Positions 10,346-18,339 of a stretch of DNA of 64,000 nucleotides are shown in pieces. A model generated the notes under the pieces. The model had not been told where the DNA came from, did not search any database, and saw only the letters and a list, made by a program, of their open reading frames with translations. A program made the translations under genes and the position numbers. The stretch comes from Amycolatopsis vastitatis (GTDB taxonomy: Bacteria; Actinomycetota; Actinomycetes; Mycobacteriales; Pseudonocardiaceae). Positions within the stretch are counted from its first letter, which is position 1; every line of letters begins with the position of its first letter. The DNA lies in NCBI RefSeq assembly GCF_002234595.1, contig NZ_NMUL01000023.1, positions 347,807 to 411,806 on the forward strand. The letters are read 5' to 3'.

Positions 10346-10753
10346 TCAGTCCTGCCGCTCACCCGCGCAGCAGCTGCCGCCGCCCTGGGACCTCTTGCGC
10401 GGTAGCGACCGCGGGCTCTGCGGCGGCAGCGCCGCGATCATCCTCGTGTCCACGTTCAGCGGGCCGACCGCGGCCGCACCACCCGGAGAACCCAGTGGTG
10501 CGTCGCGCCCGGGGAGCACCTCGGTGAAGAACCGGCCGTTGTCCCGAGCGTGCTCCTGCAGCGTCTCCGGGAGTTCTTCCGCGTAATAGATCGCCCCGAC
10601 CGGGCAGACCACCTCGCACCCGCCGCAGTCCATGCACTCGTCCGGATGGATGTAGAGGCTCCGGGCGCCCTCGTAGATGCAGTCCGCGGGACATTCGGCC
10701 ACGCACGCGCGGTCCTTCACGTCCACACACGGAAGGCCGATCACATACGCCAT
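10346..10753 (-). CDS. 7Fe ferredoxin (FdxA-like)
   Basis: 135 residues. The N-terminal 60 carry two cluster motifs: C-x7-C-x3-CP (CVDVKDRACVAECP), giving the 3Fe-4S type, and CMDCGGCEVVCP for a 4Fe-4S cluster. Electron carrier for cytoplasmic oxidoreductases, often P450s or a ferredoxin reductase. The C-terminal 60 residues are basic, Pro/Gly-rich and end in a CC pair; they look disordered. It is divergent from mscR across a palindrome-bearing intergenic region. Confidence 0.88.
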   Translation of the reverse strand: MAYVIGLPCVDVKDRACVAECPADCIYEGARSLYIHPDECMDCGGCEVVCPVGAIYYAEELPETLQEHARDNGRFFTEVLPGRDAPLGSPGGAAAVGPLNVDTRMIAALPPQSPRSLPRKRSQGGGSCCAGERQD

Positions 10754-10789
10754 GCCGTCAACCTAGCCATTTCCAGTTAGTTGCGTATT

Positions 10790-10805
10790 GCGCAACATGT
10801 TGCGC
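10790..10805. promoter_or_regulatory. 16-base perfect palindrome between ferredoxin and mscR
   Basis: GCGCAACATGTTGCGC is a perfect dyad. An additional TTGCGT half-site lies just before it. It sits 37 bases before the ferredoxin start and 85 before mscR, in the position of an operator for a dimeric regulator. Confidence 0.5.
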
Positions 10806-10889
10806 CATAACCACCCATGCGGATCTCGCCATCTCCGCGTGATCCGTGGCAAGCTGCGGGCAGAACCAGCAGCCGGAAGGTGGATTCGC

Positions 10890-11987
10890 ATGCCGTACGA
10901 GGTCCAGGGGGTCGTTTCGCGGGCGAAGGGCGAGCCGGTCTCGCTGGAGACCGTCGTGGTCCCCGATCCCGGGCCCGGTGAGGCCGTCGTGAACGTGCAG
11001 GCCTGCGGGGTCTGCCACACCGACCTGCACTACCGCGAGGGCGGGATCAACGACGAGTTCCCGTTCCTGCTCGGCCACGAGGCCGCCGGCGTCGTCGAGG
11101 CCGTCGGCGAGGGTGTCACCGATCTCGAGCCGGGCGACTACGTCATCCTCAACTGGCGCGCGGTCTGCGGCACCTGCCGGGCCTGCAAGCGCGGCAAGCC
11201 GTGGTACTGCTTCTCGACGTTCAACGCCGCCCAGCCGATGACGCTGGCCGACGGCACCAAGCTGTCACCCGCCCTCGGCATCGGCGCCTTCCTCGAGAAG
11301 ACGCTCGTCCACAGCGGACAGTGCACGAAGGTGAACCGCGAGGCCGAGCCCGCGGTCGCCGGGCTGCTCGGCTGCGGGGTCATGGCCGGGCTGGGCGCGG
11401 CGATCAACACCGGCGCCGTCACCCGCGGCGACTCGGTCGCGGTGATCGGCTGCGGTGGCGTCGGCGACGCGGCCATCGCGGGCGCGAAGCTGGCCGGCGC
11501 GACCACGATCGTCGCGATCGACATGGACGACCGGAAGCTGGAGTGGGCCAAGGACTTCGGCGCGACGCACACGGTGAACAGCAAAAACCTGACGGAGGAG
11601 CAGGTGGTCGAGGCCATGCGGGACGCCACGAACTCCTTCGGCCCGGACGTCGTGATCGACGCCGTCGGCCGTCCGGAGACCTGGCGGCAGGCCTTCTACG
11701 GTCGTGACCTCGCCGGCACGGTCGTCCTCGTCGGCGTCCCGACGCCGGAGATGCGGCTGAACGACCTGCCGCTGATCGACTTCTTCTCGCGCGGCGGCTC
11801 GCTGAAGTCGTCGTGGTACGGCGACTGCCTGCCGAGCCGCGACTTCCCGCTGCTCGTGGACCTCTACCTGCAGGGCAGGCTGCCGCTCGACAAGTTCGTC
11901 ACCGAGCGGATCGGCGTCGACGGCGTCGAGCAGGCCTTCGAGCGCATGCACCACGGTGACGTCCTCCGCAGCGTGGTGACGTTCTGA
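10890..11987 (+). CDS. mscR: S-(hydroxymethyl)mycothiol dehydrogenase
   Basis: 365-residue zinc-dependent medium-chain dehydrogenase that oxidises the mycothiol-formaldehyde adduct (and can act as S-nitrosomycothiol reductase) with NAD. Catalytic zinc ligands appear in ACGVCHTDLH and GHEAAG. The structural zinc cysteines are in CGTCRACKRGKPWYC. The Rossmann motif is GCGGVGDAAIAG. The CGVCHTD sequence and the overall length match the mycothiol class III-like enzymes of actinobacteria. The usual metallo-hydrolase partner is not adjacent; instead a GGCT-like gene overlaps the stop. Confidence 0.92.
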   Translation: MPYEVQGVVSRAKGEPVSLETVVVPDPGPGEAVVNVQACGVCHTDLHYREGGINDEFPFLLGHEAAGVVEAVGEGVTDLEPGDYVILNWRAVCGTCRACKRGKPWYCFSTFNAAQPMTLADGTKLSPALGIGAFLEKTLVHSGQCTKVNREAEPAVAGLLGCGVMAGLGAAINTGAVTRGDSVAVIGCGGVGDAAIAGAKLAGATTIVAIDMDDRKLEWAKDFGATHTVNSKNLTEEQVVEAMRDATNSFGPDVVIDAVGRPETWRQAFYGRDLAGTVVLVGVPTPEMRLNDLPLIDFFSRGGSLKSSWYGDCLPSRDFPLLVDLYLQGRLPLDKFVTERIGVDGVEQAFERMHHGDVLRSVVTF

Positions 11988-12616
11988 CTCTCTTCCTCGA
12001 CGCGGACTACCCCGCCGACCCCTATCCCGGGACCCGGCCGGGCTTCTCCTTCGTGCACGAAAACGAAGCCGGGTACCCGCTGGACACGGCGCCGGACGGC
12101 TGGCGCGACCGGCAGGCCGTGCTCGCCTACGGCTCCAACGCGAACCCGTCGAAGATCAGCTGGATGCGCGCCGAACTGGGCCTGCGGGGCCCGGTCGTGG
12201 TGGCGCACGCGCGCTGCGACGGCCTCGCCGCGGTGTGGGCGTCCGGCTTGCGCTTCCGCGACGGCCAGCGGCCGGCGACGCTGACCGCACTGCCCGGCGT
12301 CGAGGAGCACGCGGTCTGGTTCGTGACCCCGGACCAGCTCCTGGTGCTGGACCGGTGCGAAGGCCGCGGCCACCGCTACCACCTGGTCCGGCTGACCGAC
12401 CCGGACATCACGCTCGAAGACGGCAGCCGCGTCACCAACGTGCTGGCCTACATCGGCGCGGTGCCGATCCGGTACCCGCTGCTGGTCGACGGCAAGCCGG
12501 TGCGCACCGCCGACGTCCCGCAGGCGCAGGCCGCCGAACTGGAAGGCGAACCGGCCGACGGCCCCGGCGTCGCGTGCACCGTCGTCACGCCGCCGGACGG
12601 GCGCACCTTCCCCTAG
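11984..12616 (+). CDS. Gamma-glutamylcyclotransferase-fold protein, start uncertain
   Basis: 210 residues if translation starts at CTG 11984, or 187 from GTG 12053. The frame is open through 11984 and its codons (L-T-L-F-L-D-A-D-Y-P) look like real protein. No ATG, GTG or TTG exists in frame before 12053, and the CTG would overlap the mscR stop as CTGA. The sequence QAVLAYGSNANP carries the YGSN substrate-loop motif of the GGCT/AIG2-like fold. The enzymatic role is unproven. Its position hints at thiol or formaldehyde metabolism with mscR (inference). Confidence 0.65.
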   Translation: MTLFLDADYPADPYPGTRPGFSFVHENEAGYPLDTAPDGWRDRQAVLAYGSNANPSKISWMRAELGLRGPVVVAHARCDGLAAVWASGLRFRDGQRPATLTALPGVEEHAVWFVTPDQLLVLDRCEGRGHRYHLVRLTDPDITLEDGSRVTNVLAYIGAVPIRYPLLVDGKPVRTADVPQAQAAELEGEPADGPGVACTVVTPPDGRTFP

Positions 12617-14250
12617 ATCAGCTTGCCCGGGTTGAGGATTCCCGTCGGGTCCACCGCGGACTTGGCCGCCCGCAGCACTTCGACGCCCAGCGCGCCGATC
12701 TCCGCGCTCAGATAGGGCGCGTGGTCGACGCCGACGGCGTGGTGGTGCGAGATCGTGCCGAGCCCGGTGATCGCCTCGCAGGCCGCCGCCTTGGCCCGCT
12801 GCCACTGGCCGACCGGGTCGGCTTCGTCGCGGGCCGTCAGCACCGTGAAGTACAGCGACGCCCCCGTTTCGTACGCGTGCGAAATGTGGCACATGACGAT
12901 CGCCCGGCCCAGCGACGCCGTCAAGGCGGCGCGGACGTCGTCGCGCAGTTCGTCCACATTGGACCAGTAGGTCGCCGTCTCCAGTGTCTCGACGCAGACG
13001 CCCCGGTCCAGCAACGCGTCACGCTGGCGCGGCCCGGCGAACCGGCCGTGCCGCCAGGACTCGCCGAGCGCCTTGCCGACGCGCACCGCGCCCGACGCTT
13101 TCAGCCGCCGCGTCGTCTCGCGGCGTCGCAGCGCCACGTCGTGCGCGGTGCCTTCCCAGCCGACGATGAGGAAACACGGCCGCCGCACCCCGCGCGCGGC
13201 GAGGTAGCGGCGCAGCACCGCCGTCTTGAGTCCCGCGTTCAGCGCCAGCGACACCTCGGTTTCGTCGCCGTCGGACAGCCGGGTGACGTCGGCGAGCGCG
13301 TGGTGTTGCGCGAGATCCCGCACCGCCTCGGCACCGGCCGCCCAGCCGGGCAGCGCGTAACCCTCGTAGCGCCGGACCGGCGGGACCGGCCGCACCCGCA
13401 GCGCGACTTCGGTGATCACGCCCAGGGTTCCCTCGCTGCCGATCGCGAGCTGGCGCAGGTCCGGCCCGGCCGCGGACGCCGGCGCGACGCCGAGCTTCCA
13501 CGCGCCGCGCGGAGTCGCCAGCCGCACGCCGGTCACCATGTCCTCGAACCGCCCGTAACCCGACGACGCCTGGCCTGCCGAGCGCGTCGCCGCGAACCCG
13601 CCGATCGTGGCCCGCTCGAACGACTGCGGGACGTGCCCGAGCGTCAGGCCGTGCTCGCCGAGGAGGCGTTCGGCTTCGGGACCGCGGACGCCGGCCTGCA
13701 GGACGGCGATGCGCGACTCGGCGTCGACCGACACCAGCGCGTCGAGCCGGACGAGGTCGAGCGCGATCACCGACGCCTTCTCACCCCGCAGCGCCGCGAC
13801 GCCGCCGACGACGGAAGTGCCGCCGCCGAAGGGCACGACACCGACGTCGAGCCGGACGCAGACGTCGAGTACCGCTTGGACCTCCTCGGGGTCGGCGGGC
13901 AGCACGACCGCGTCGGGGACCGGGAAGTCCGCGGAAGGCGAACGCCGCCGCAGAAGGTCGAGGTAGGACAGTCCGGTCGCCCGCGCCAGCCGTTCCGCGT
14001 CGTCCACCAGCACGTTCTCCGCACCGACCACTTTTGACAACGCGACGACTGCAGATTCGTCCAGTTTTGGTGACGGTATTTCCACCGGCATTCCGGCCGC
14101 CGGGGCGGCGCCAGGCCCCACTTGGCCTATACGCTGTTCAAGCCAGCCGGCCGCGCGCGCGGGCAAGGGGGCGGCGTCGGCGGCTTCCGCCGTCCATGAC
14201 CGTCGGAGGCGGTGGTCAATGAGGACGTTCACGACTACAGTGTGACACAT
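12613..14250 (-). CDS. FAD-binding oxidase, alkyl-DHAP synthase-like flavoprotein
   Basis: Up to 545 residues. FAD-binding PCMH domain: PDAVVLPADPEEVQ, then VVPFGGGTSVVGG (about residues 113-150), and IGSEGTLGVITEVALRV further on. C-terminal FAD-oxidase domain with HHHAVGVDH near residue 500 and the terminal DPTGILNPGKLI. This is the AGPS-like branch of the vanillyl-alcohol-oxidase family. The start is uncertain: ATG 14250 and GTG 14232 both overlap the operator, and an internal ATG near residue 54 is also possible. Divergent from a TetR gene followed by glpD, an arrangement I recall around M. tuberculosis Rv2249c-Rv2251. Confidence 0.8.
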   Translation of the reverse strand: MCHTVVVNVLIDHRLRRSWTAEAADAAPLPARAAGWLEQRIGQVGPGAAPAAGMPVEIPSPKLDESAVVALSKVVGAENVLVDDAERLARATGLSYLDLLRRRSPSADFPVPDAVVLPADPEEVQAVLDVCVRLDVGVVPFGGGTSVVGGVAALRGEKASVIALDLVRLDALVSVDAESRIAVLQAGVRGPEAERLLGEHGLTLGHVPQSFERATIGGFAATRSAGQASSGYGRFEDMVTGVRLATPRGAWKLGVAPASAAGPDLRQLAIGSEGTLGVITEVALRVRPVPPVRRYEGYALPGWAAGAEAVRDLAQHHALADVTRLSDGDETEVSLALNAGLKTAVLRRYLAARGVRRPCFLIVGWEGTAHDVALRRRETTRRLKASGAVRVGKALGESWRHGRFAGPRQRDALLDRGVCVETLETATYWSNVDELRDDVRAALTASLGRAIVMCHISHAYETGASLYFTVLTARDEADPVGQWQRAKAAACEAITGLGTISHHHAVGVDHAPYLSAEIGALGVEVLRAAKSAVDPTGILNPGKLI

Positions 14251-14269
14251 GGACGTGAAACGTCACACT
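14239..14269. promoter_or_regulatory. Palindromic operator shared by flavoprotein and TetR genes
   Basis: Perfect 8-base arms AGTGTGAC / GTCACACT separated by 15 bases, overlapping the start codons of both divergent genes. Neither gene shows a Shine-Dalgarno sequence here, so both may be leaderless with promoters overlapping the site. Probable autorepression by the TetR protein. Confidence 0.55.
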
Positions 14270-14893
14270 ACGCAGACCGCGGGTTCCTCCGCGCTCGCGG
14301 ACACCCGGAACCGGCAGACGGCGACGCGAGTGGCCGATGACGTGCTGCTCGACGCCGCGCGCGCGTGCGTGCTCGCCGTCGGTGTGCGCCGCACCACACT
14401 GGCCGAAATCGCCCGCACCGCACGGGTCAGCCGGATGACCGTCTACCGCCGCTTCCCCGACGTCCGCAGCGTGCTCGCCGCCCTGATGACGCGCGAGTTC
14501 AGCGGGCTGCTGCGCACGGCGAGCGAACGCGGCGCCGAAGCCGCGAACAGCCGCGAACGCCTGGTGCTGATCGCCGCGGCCGGGATCCGCGCGCTGTCGG
14601 GCGATCCGCTGTTCCGGACCCTGCTCGACGTCGACCCCGAACTGGTCCTGCCGTACATCGTGGAGCGGCTCGGCGCGACCCAGCAGTTCGCCGAAAAGGT
14701 GCTGCACCAGCTGCTGGCGGCGGGCCACGAGGACGGTTCGATCCGGCGGGCGCCGGTCGCCGCGCAGTCCCGGTCGGTGCTGCTGGTGGTCCAGTCGTTC
14801 GCGTTCTCGCTGCGGCCGGCGACCGCGGACGTCGGCGAGCAGGCGTTGATGGCGGAGTTCGCCCACGTGCTCGACGCGGCGCTGAAGCCGTGA
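14249..14893 (+). CDS. TetR-family regulator
   Basis: 214 residues. The helix-turn-helix lies about residues 45-70 (TLAEIARTARVSRMTVYRRF). An N-terminal extension of some 25 residues precedes the first helix, so a later start cannot be excluded. The stop overlaps the GTG of glpD (GTGA), giving a coupled regulator-enzyme pair. The divergent flavoprotein shares the operator. A ligand from lipid or glycerol-phosphate metabolism is plausible but not shown. Confidence 0.85.
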   Translation: MDVKRHTTQTAGSSALADTRNRQTATRVADDVLLDAARACVLAVGVRRTTLAEIARTARVSRMTVYRRFPDVRSVLAALMTREFSGLLRTASERGAEAANSRERLVLIAAAGIRALSGDPLFRTLLDVDPELVLPYIVERLGATQQFAEKVLHQLLAAGHEDGSIRRAPVAAQSRSVLLVVQSFAFSLRPATADVGEQALMAEFAHVLDAALKP

Positions 14894-16428
14894 CGTCCGG
14901 CTCGCTCAACGCGCGGCGCCGCGAACGCGAGCTCGCGGCGCTGGCGTCGGGCGAGCGCGTCGACGTCGTCGTGGTCGGCGGCGGCGTCACCGGCACCGGA
15001 ATCGCTTTGGACGCGGCATCGCGCGGGTTGTCGGTGGCGCTCGTCGAAGCGCACGATCTCGCCTTCGGGACGTCACGCTGGTCTTCTAAGCTCGTGCACG
15101 GCGGCCTGCGGTACCTGGCGCACGGCGAGCTGGGCCTGGCACACGAAAGCGCCGTGGAGCGCGGCATCCTGATGACGCGCACGGCACCGCACCTCACGCG
15201 CGCCATGCCGCAGCTGTTTCCGTTGTACTCCGGCACTTCGCGGGTTCAGGAGGCCGTCGTCGCGGCCGCGCTGCGGGCCGGGGACGGCCTCCGCCGGGCA
15301 GCGCGCACGCCGTCGTCGGTGCTGCCGCGGCCGCGCAAGATCCCGGCGGCCGAGGCCCTGGCGCTGGCCCCGGGGCTTTCCGCGCACGGTTTGCGCGGCG
15401 CTCTGCTGGCCTACGACGGCGCCTTGGTCGACGACGCCCGGCTGGTGGTTTCGCTGGCCCGCACGGCGGCGACGTTCGGCGCGCGCGTTCTCACGCGGCT
15501 TTCGGCGTCGTCGGTGTCCGCGGACCGGGTCACCGTCCGCGACGGCGTCTCGGGCGACACGCTGGACATCCACGCGCGCCAGGTGATCAACGCGACGGGC
15601 GTGTGGGCGGGAACGCTGACCGGCGCGGTGCGGCTGCGGCCGTCACTCGGCTCGCACCTGGTGCTCGCGCCGGGGACGGTGCCGATGGGGACGACGTCGG
15701 TGAACATCGGCGTGCCCGGCGAGACCAACCGGTTCGTCTTCCTGCTCCCCCAGCCGGACGGCCGGGTCTACTTGGGACTCACGGACGAACCGATCGCCGG
15801 CCCGATCCCCGACGTACCCGTCGTTCCCGAGTCCGATGTGGACTTCCTGCTTTCGCTGGCGTCCTCGGTACTGGCCCGCCCGTTGACCCGCGCGGACGTC
15901 GCCGGGTCGTTCGCCGGCTTGCGGCCGCTGGTGGCCGGGGGTGGCCGGTCGGCGGACCTGTCCCGCAAGCACGCGGTCCTGGCCGGCGCGGACGGCCTGC
16001 TGACGGTGGTCGGCGGCAAGCTGACGACGTACCGCCGGATGGCCGAAGACGCGGTCGACGCGGCCGTGCGGCTGGCGGGACTCTCCGCTTCCCCTTGCCG
16101 CACAGCACGGTTGCCACTGCTGGGCGCGGCTCCACGGCCGGATTTGTCCCTTGTGGACGCCGCGCCGCGGCTGGTGGCCAGGTACGGCACGGAAGCGCCG
16201 AGGGTGGCGGCGCTCGGCGAGCTGGACGCGGAGTTCGCGGCGCCGGTGGCCCCGGGAACGGAGATCACGGCGGCGGAGATCGTCTGGGCGGTCCGGAACG
16301 AAGGGGCGCTGGACGTCGAGGACGTGCTGGAGCGCCGGACACGGCTGTCGCTGATTCCCGCCGACGCCGCCGCGGCGACTGCGCGGGTGGCCGAGCTTGT
16401 CGACAAGTCGCTCGCCGGCCTGACCTGA
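14890..16428 (+). CDS. glpD: FAD-dependent glycerol-3-phosphate dehydrogenase
   Basis: 512 residues from a GTG overlapping the TetR stop. Oxidises glycerol-3-phosphate to dihydroxyacetone phosphate and feeds electrons to quinone. Dinucleotide-binding VVVGGGVTGTGIALDAASRG (residues about 27-46), the family signature TSRWSSKLVHGGLRYL (61-76), and a C-terminal DAO domain followed by the helical cap. No glycerol kinase or facilitator is beside it. With the AGPS-like flavoprotein, which would use a DHAP-derived substrate if it is a true AGPS, the pair could serve glycerolipid or ether-lipid metabolism (inference). Confidence 0.9.
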   Translation: MTSGSLNARRRERELAALASGERVDVVVVGGGVTGTGIALDAASRGLSVALVEAHDLAFGTSRWSSKLVHGGLRYLAHGELGLAHESAVERGILMTRTAPHLTRAMPQLFPLYSGTSRVQEAVVAAALRAGDGLRRAARTPSSVLPRPRKIPAAEALALAPGLSAHGLRGALLAYDGALVDDARLVVSLARTAATFGARVLTRLSASSVSADRVTVRDGVSGDTLDIHARQVINATGVWAGTLTGAVRLRPSLGSHLVLAPGTVPMGTTSVNIGVPGETNRFVFLLPQPDGRVYLGLTDEPIAGPIPDVPVVPESDVDFLLSLASSVLARPLTRADVAGSFAGLRPLVAGGGRSADLSRKHAVLAGADGLLTVVGGKLTTYRRMAEDAVDAAVRLAGLSASPCRTARLPLLGAAPRPDLSLVDAAPRLVARYGTEAPRVAALGELDAEFAAPVAPGTEITAAEIVWAVRNEGALDVEDVLERRTRLSLIPADAAAATARVAELVDKSLAGLT

Positions 16429-16443
16429 GACCCGGCTCCCAAA

Positions 16444-16526
16444 CGCCCCAATGTGGCGTTGGGTGCGTTGGACGCACCCAATGTGGCGTTCGGTGCGTCA
16501 GACGCACCGAACGCCACATTGGGGCG
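16444..16526. repeat. Composite palindromic element, copy 1 (units A-A-A')
   Basis: Three copies of a unit around CCAATGTGGCGTT[G/C]GGTGCGT: two direct (from about 16446 and 16477) and one inverted (16501-16526). The last two form a perfect 47-base palindrome, with 23-base arms 16477-16499 and 16501-16523 around one base. The first and third pair through 17-base arms (16444-16460 / 16510-16526). Copy 2 lies at 36296-36380. Confidence 0.85.
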
Positions 16527-16602
16527 CATGAGCCGACCGCGGATCAGCTCTGCTTTGTTCTCTTGAGTTGACGAGCTGTTGGGTTTTTGCAACAGTATGT
16601 TC

Positions 16603-16872
16603 ATGAGTCCGGTCAGACGCGGCAAGGAGCTGCCGATCTACAACCGGCTTGCCGTGCTCCGCGCCGAGCGCGGGATGAGCAGGGCCGCGCTCGCGAACGC
16701 CGTCGAGGTCAATCCGCAGACCATCGGGGCGCTCGAGCGGGGCGACCACTATCCGAGCCTGGACCTGGCGTTCCGGATCTGCGCGGTGTTCGACCTGCCG
16801 GTCGAAGCGGTGTTCAGCCGCGAACCGTTCACGCCACTGTCCACCCAGGTCTACCGCGAGGGGGGAGCATGA
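16603..16872 (+). CDS. XRE-family DNA-binding protein
   Basis: 89 residues from ATG 16603 (in-frame ATG 16597 and TTG 16579 are alternatives; none has a clear ribosome site). The Cro/C1-type helix-turn-helix spans about residues 14-70 (SRAALANAVEVNPQTIGALE). This compact form is common as the regulator of small membrane-protein operons. It overlaps the next gene by its stop, and the following membrane protein and ABC transporter are co-oriented, so it probably controls them. Confidence 0.85.
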   Translation: MSPVRRGKELPIYNRLAVLRAERGMSRAALANAVEVNPQTIGALERGDHYPSLDLAFRICAVFDLPVEAVFSREPFTPLSTQVYREGGA

Positions 16873-17417
16873 CCGAGCAGCAGGGCCGGCTCACGGCCTA
16901 CTGGGAACGCCAACTGGACAAGATGGACGCACGGGAGCTGCGGCACGCCAAGCGGCTGCCCGGCTGGCGCACCCGGCGGCACCGCCGGGCCCTCGCCGCG
17001 ATCCTCGCGCTCGCCGACCTCGGGCTCGCCGCCGGCGCGTCGGTCTTCGGCACGGGGGACGACCGGCTGTTCGGTGCCCTCTGGGTGGGCAGCACGCTCG
17101 TCGGCGGCGTCGCGTTCGTGCTGCTGCGGATCCTCACCGGCCGGATGAGCGGCGGCTTCTCGCGGTTGCTGGACGAACGCGAGCGCGAATGGCGCCATCG
17201 CGTCACCTACGTCGCCTTCCAGATCCTGAGCTACCTGATGATCGTCGCGATGATCTACGGCGTCGTGGTCGCCCACACCGAAGACGGCGGGTTCCGCGGC
17301 GCCGTGATGCTGTCCGCGCTGCTGGTCACCGGCACCACCATCCCGTCGATCATCCTGGGCTGGTCGCTGCCGGACGACGATCCCGAAGACTTCGAGGAGG
17401 GGATGGGGAATGACTGA
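16869..17417 (+). CDS. Membrane protein of unknown function, four predicted helices
   Basis: 182 residues. A basic N-terminal 40 (KRLPGWRTRRHRR) is followed by four hydrophobic segments (about 40-58, 66-86, 111-132, 144-163) and an acidic tail (DDDPEDFEEGMGND). ATGA overlap with the XRE gene before it, and its end overlaps the start of the ABC ATPase after it by eight bases, so all four genes 16603-19526 form one transcript. Not recognised as a named family. It may be an accessory or sensor part of the transporter. Confidence 0.75.
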   Translation: MTEQQGRLTAYWERQLDKMDARELRHAKRLPGWRTRRHRRALAAILALADLGLAAGASVFGTGDDRLFGALWVGSTLVGGVAFVLLRILTGRMSGGFSRLLDEREREWRHRVTYVAFQILSYLMIVAMIYGVVVAHTEDGGFRGAVMLSALLVTGTTIPSIILGWSLPDDDPEDFEEGMGND

Positions 17418-18339
17418 GGGGACTCTGGAGATCGACGGGATCTCCAAGCGCTACGGCGCGAAAGTCGCGCTGGACGGCGTCTCGTTCGACGTCCGCGCCG
17501 GGGAGCTGTTCGGCTTCGTCGGCAGCAACGGCGCGGGCAAGACGACCACCATGCGGATCGTGCTGGGGGTGCTGGCCGCCGACGGCGGGGAGGTCCGCTT
17601 CGACGGCGCGAAGGTCACGCACGAGACCCGCACGCACATCGGCTACATGCCGGAGGAACGCGGGCTGTACCCGAAGATGAAGGTGCTCGATCAGCTGGTC
17701 TACCTGGCCGAGCTGCACGGGCTGAGCGCGAACGAGGCGCACCGCAACGCGGAGAGCTGGATCGGCAGGCTCGGGCTGGCCGACCGCCGCAAGGACGAGG
17801 TGCAGAAGCTCAGCCTCGGCAACCAGCAGCGCGTCCAGCTGGCCGCCGCGCTGGTGCACGACCCGGCCGTGCTGGTGCTGGACGAGCCGTTCTCCGGCCT
17901 CGACCCGCTCGCGGTCGACGTCATGAGCGGGGTCCTGCGGGAGAAGGCCGCGGCGGGGGTGCCGGTGGTGTTCTCCAGCCACCAGCTCGACCTCGTCGAG
18001 CGGCTGTGCGACCGCGTCGGGATCATCCGCGGCGGCCGGATGGTGGCCGTCGGCACGGTCGCCGAGCTGACCGCGGGCGCGAGCAGCAAGCTCGTCGTGA
18101 CCGCTCCGGCGGCGCACGCCGGCTGGGCCGCGGGACTGCCCGGCGTGCGCGTGCTGGAGGAGCACGGCGCCACCACCGTGCTCGACCTCGAACCGAGCGC
18201 GGACGACCAGGCCGTGCTCGCCGCGGCGCTGGCGACCGGGCCCGTCACCGAGTTCAGCCGCCGTCGCCGCTCGCTGACCGAGCTGTTCCGCGACGCCGTT
18301 TCCTTGAATGGCGCAGATGAGAAGGGGGAACCGCGATGA
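17410..18339 (+). CDS. ABC transporter ATP-binding protein (NatA-like)
   Basis: 309 residues. Walker A GSNGAGKT, signature LSLGNQQR (instead of LSGGQ), Walker B VLVLDEPFSGLD and the H-loop FSSHQLDL are present, with a 90-residue C-terminal extension. The LSLGN variant and the permease that follows fit the NatAB / ABC-2 export group (Na+ efflux, drug or peptide export). Overlaps genes on both sides. Confidence 0.9.
   Translation: MTEGTLEIDGISKRYGAKVALDGVSFDVRAGELFGFVGSNGAGKTTTMRIVLGVLAADGGEVRFDGAKVTHETRTHIGYMPEERGLYPKMKVLDQLVYLAELHGLSANEAHRNAESWIGRLGLADRRKDEVQKLSLGNQQRVQLAAALVHDPAVLVLDEPFSGLDPLAVDVMSGVLREKAAAGVPVVFSSHQLDLVERLCDRVGIIRGGRMVAVGTVAELTAGASSKLVVTAPAAHAGWAAGLPGVRVLEEHGATTVLDLEPSADDQAVLAAALATGPVTEFSRRRRSLTELFRDAVSLNGADEKGEPR

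Noticed and set aside
12235..14037. 600-codon open frame on the plus strand
   Set aside because: Out of frame with the GGCT-like gene and antisense to the FAD oxidase.
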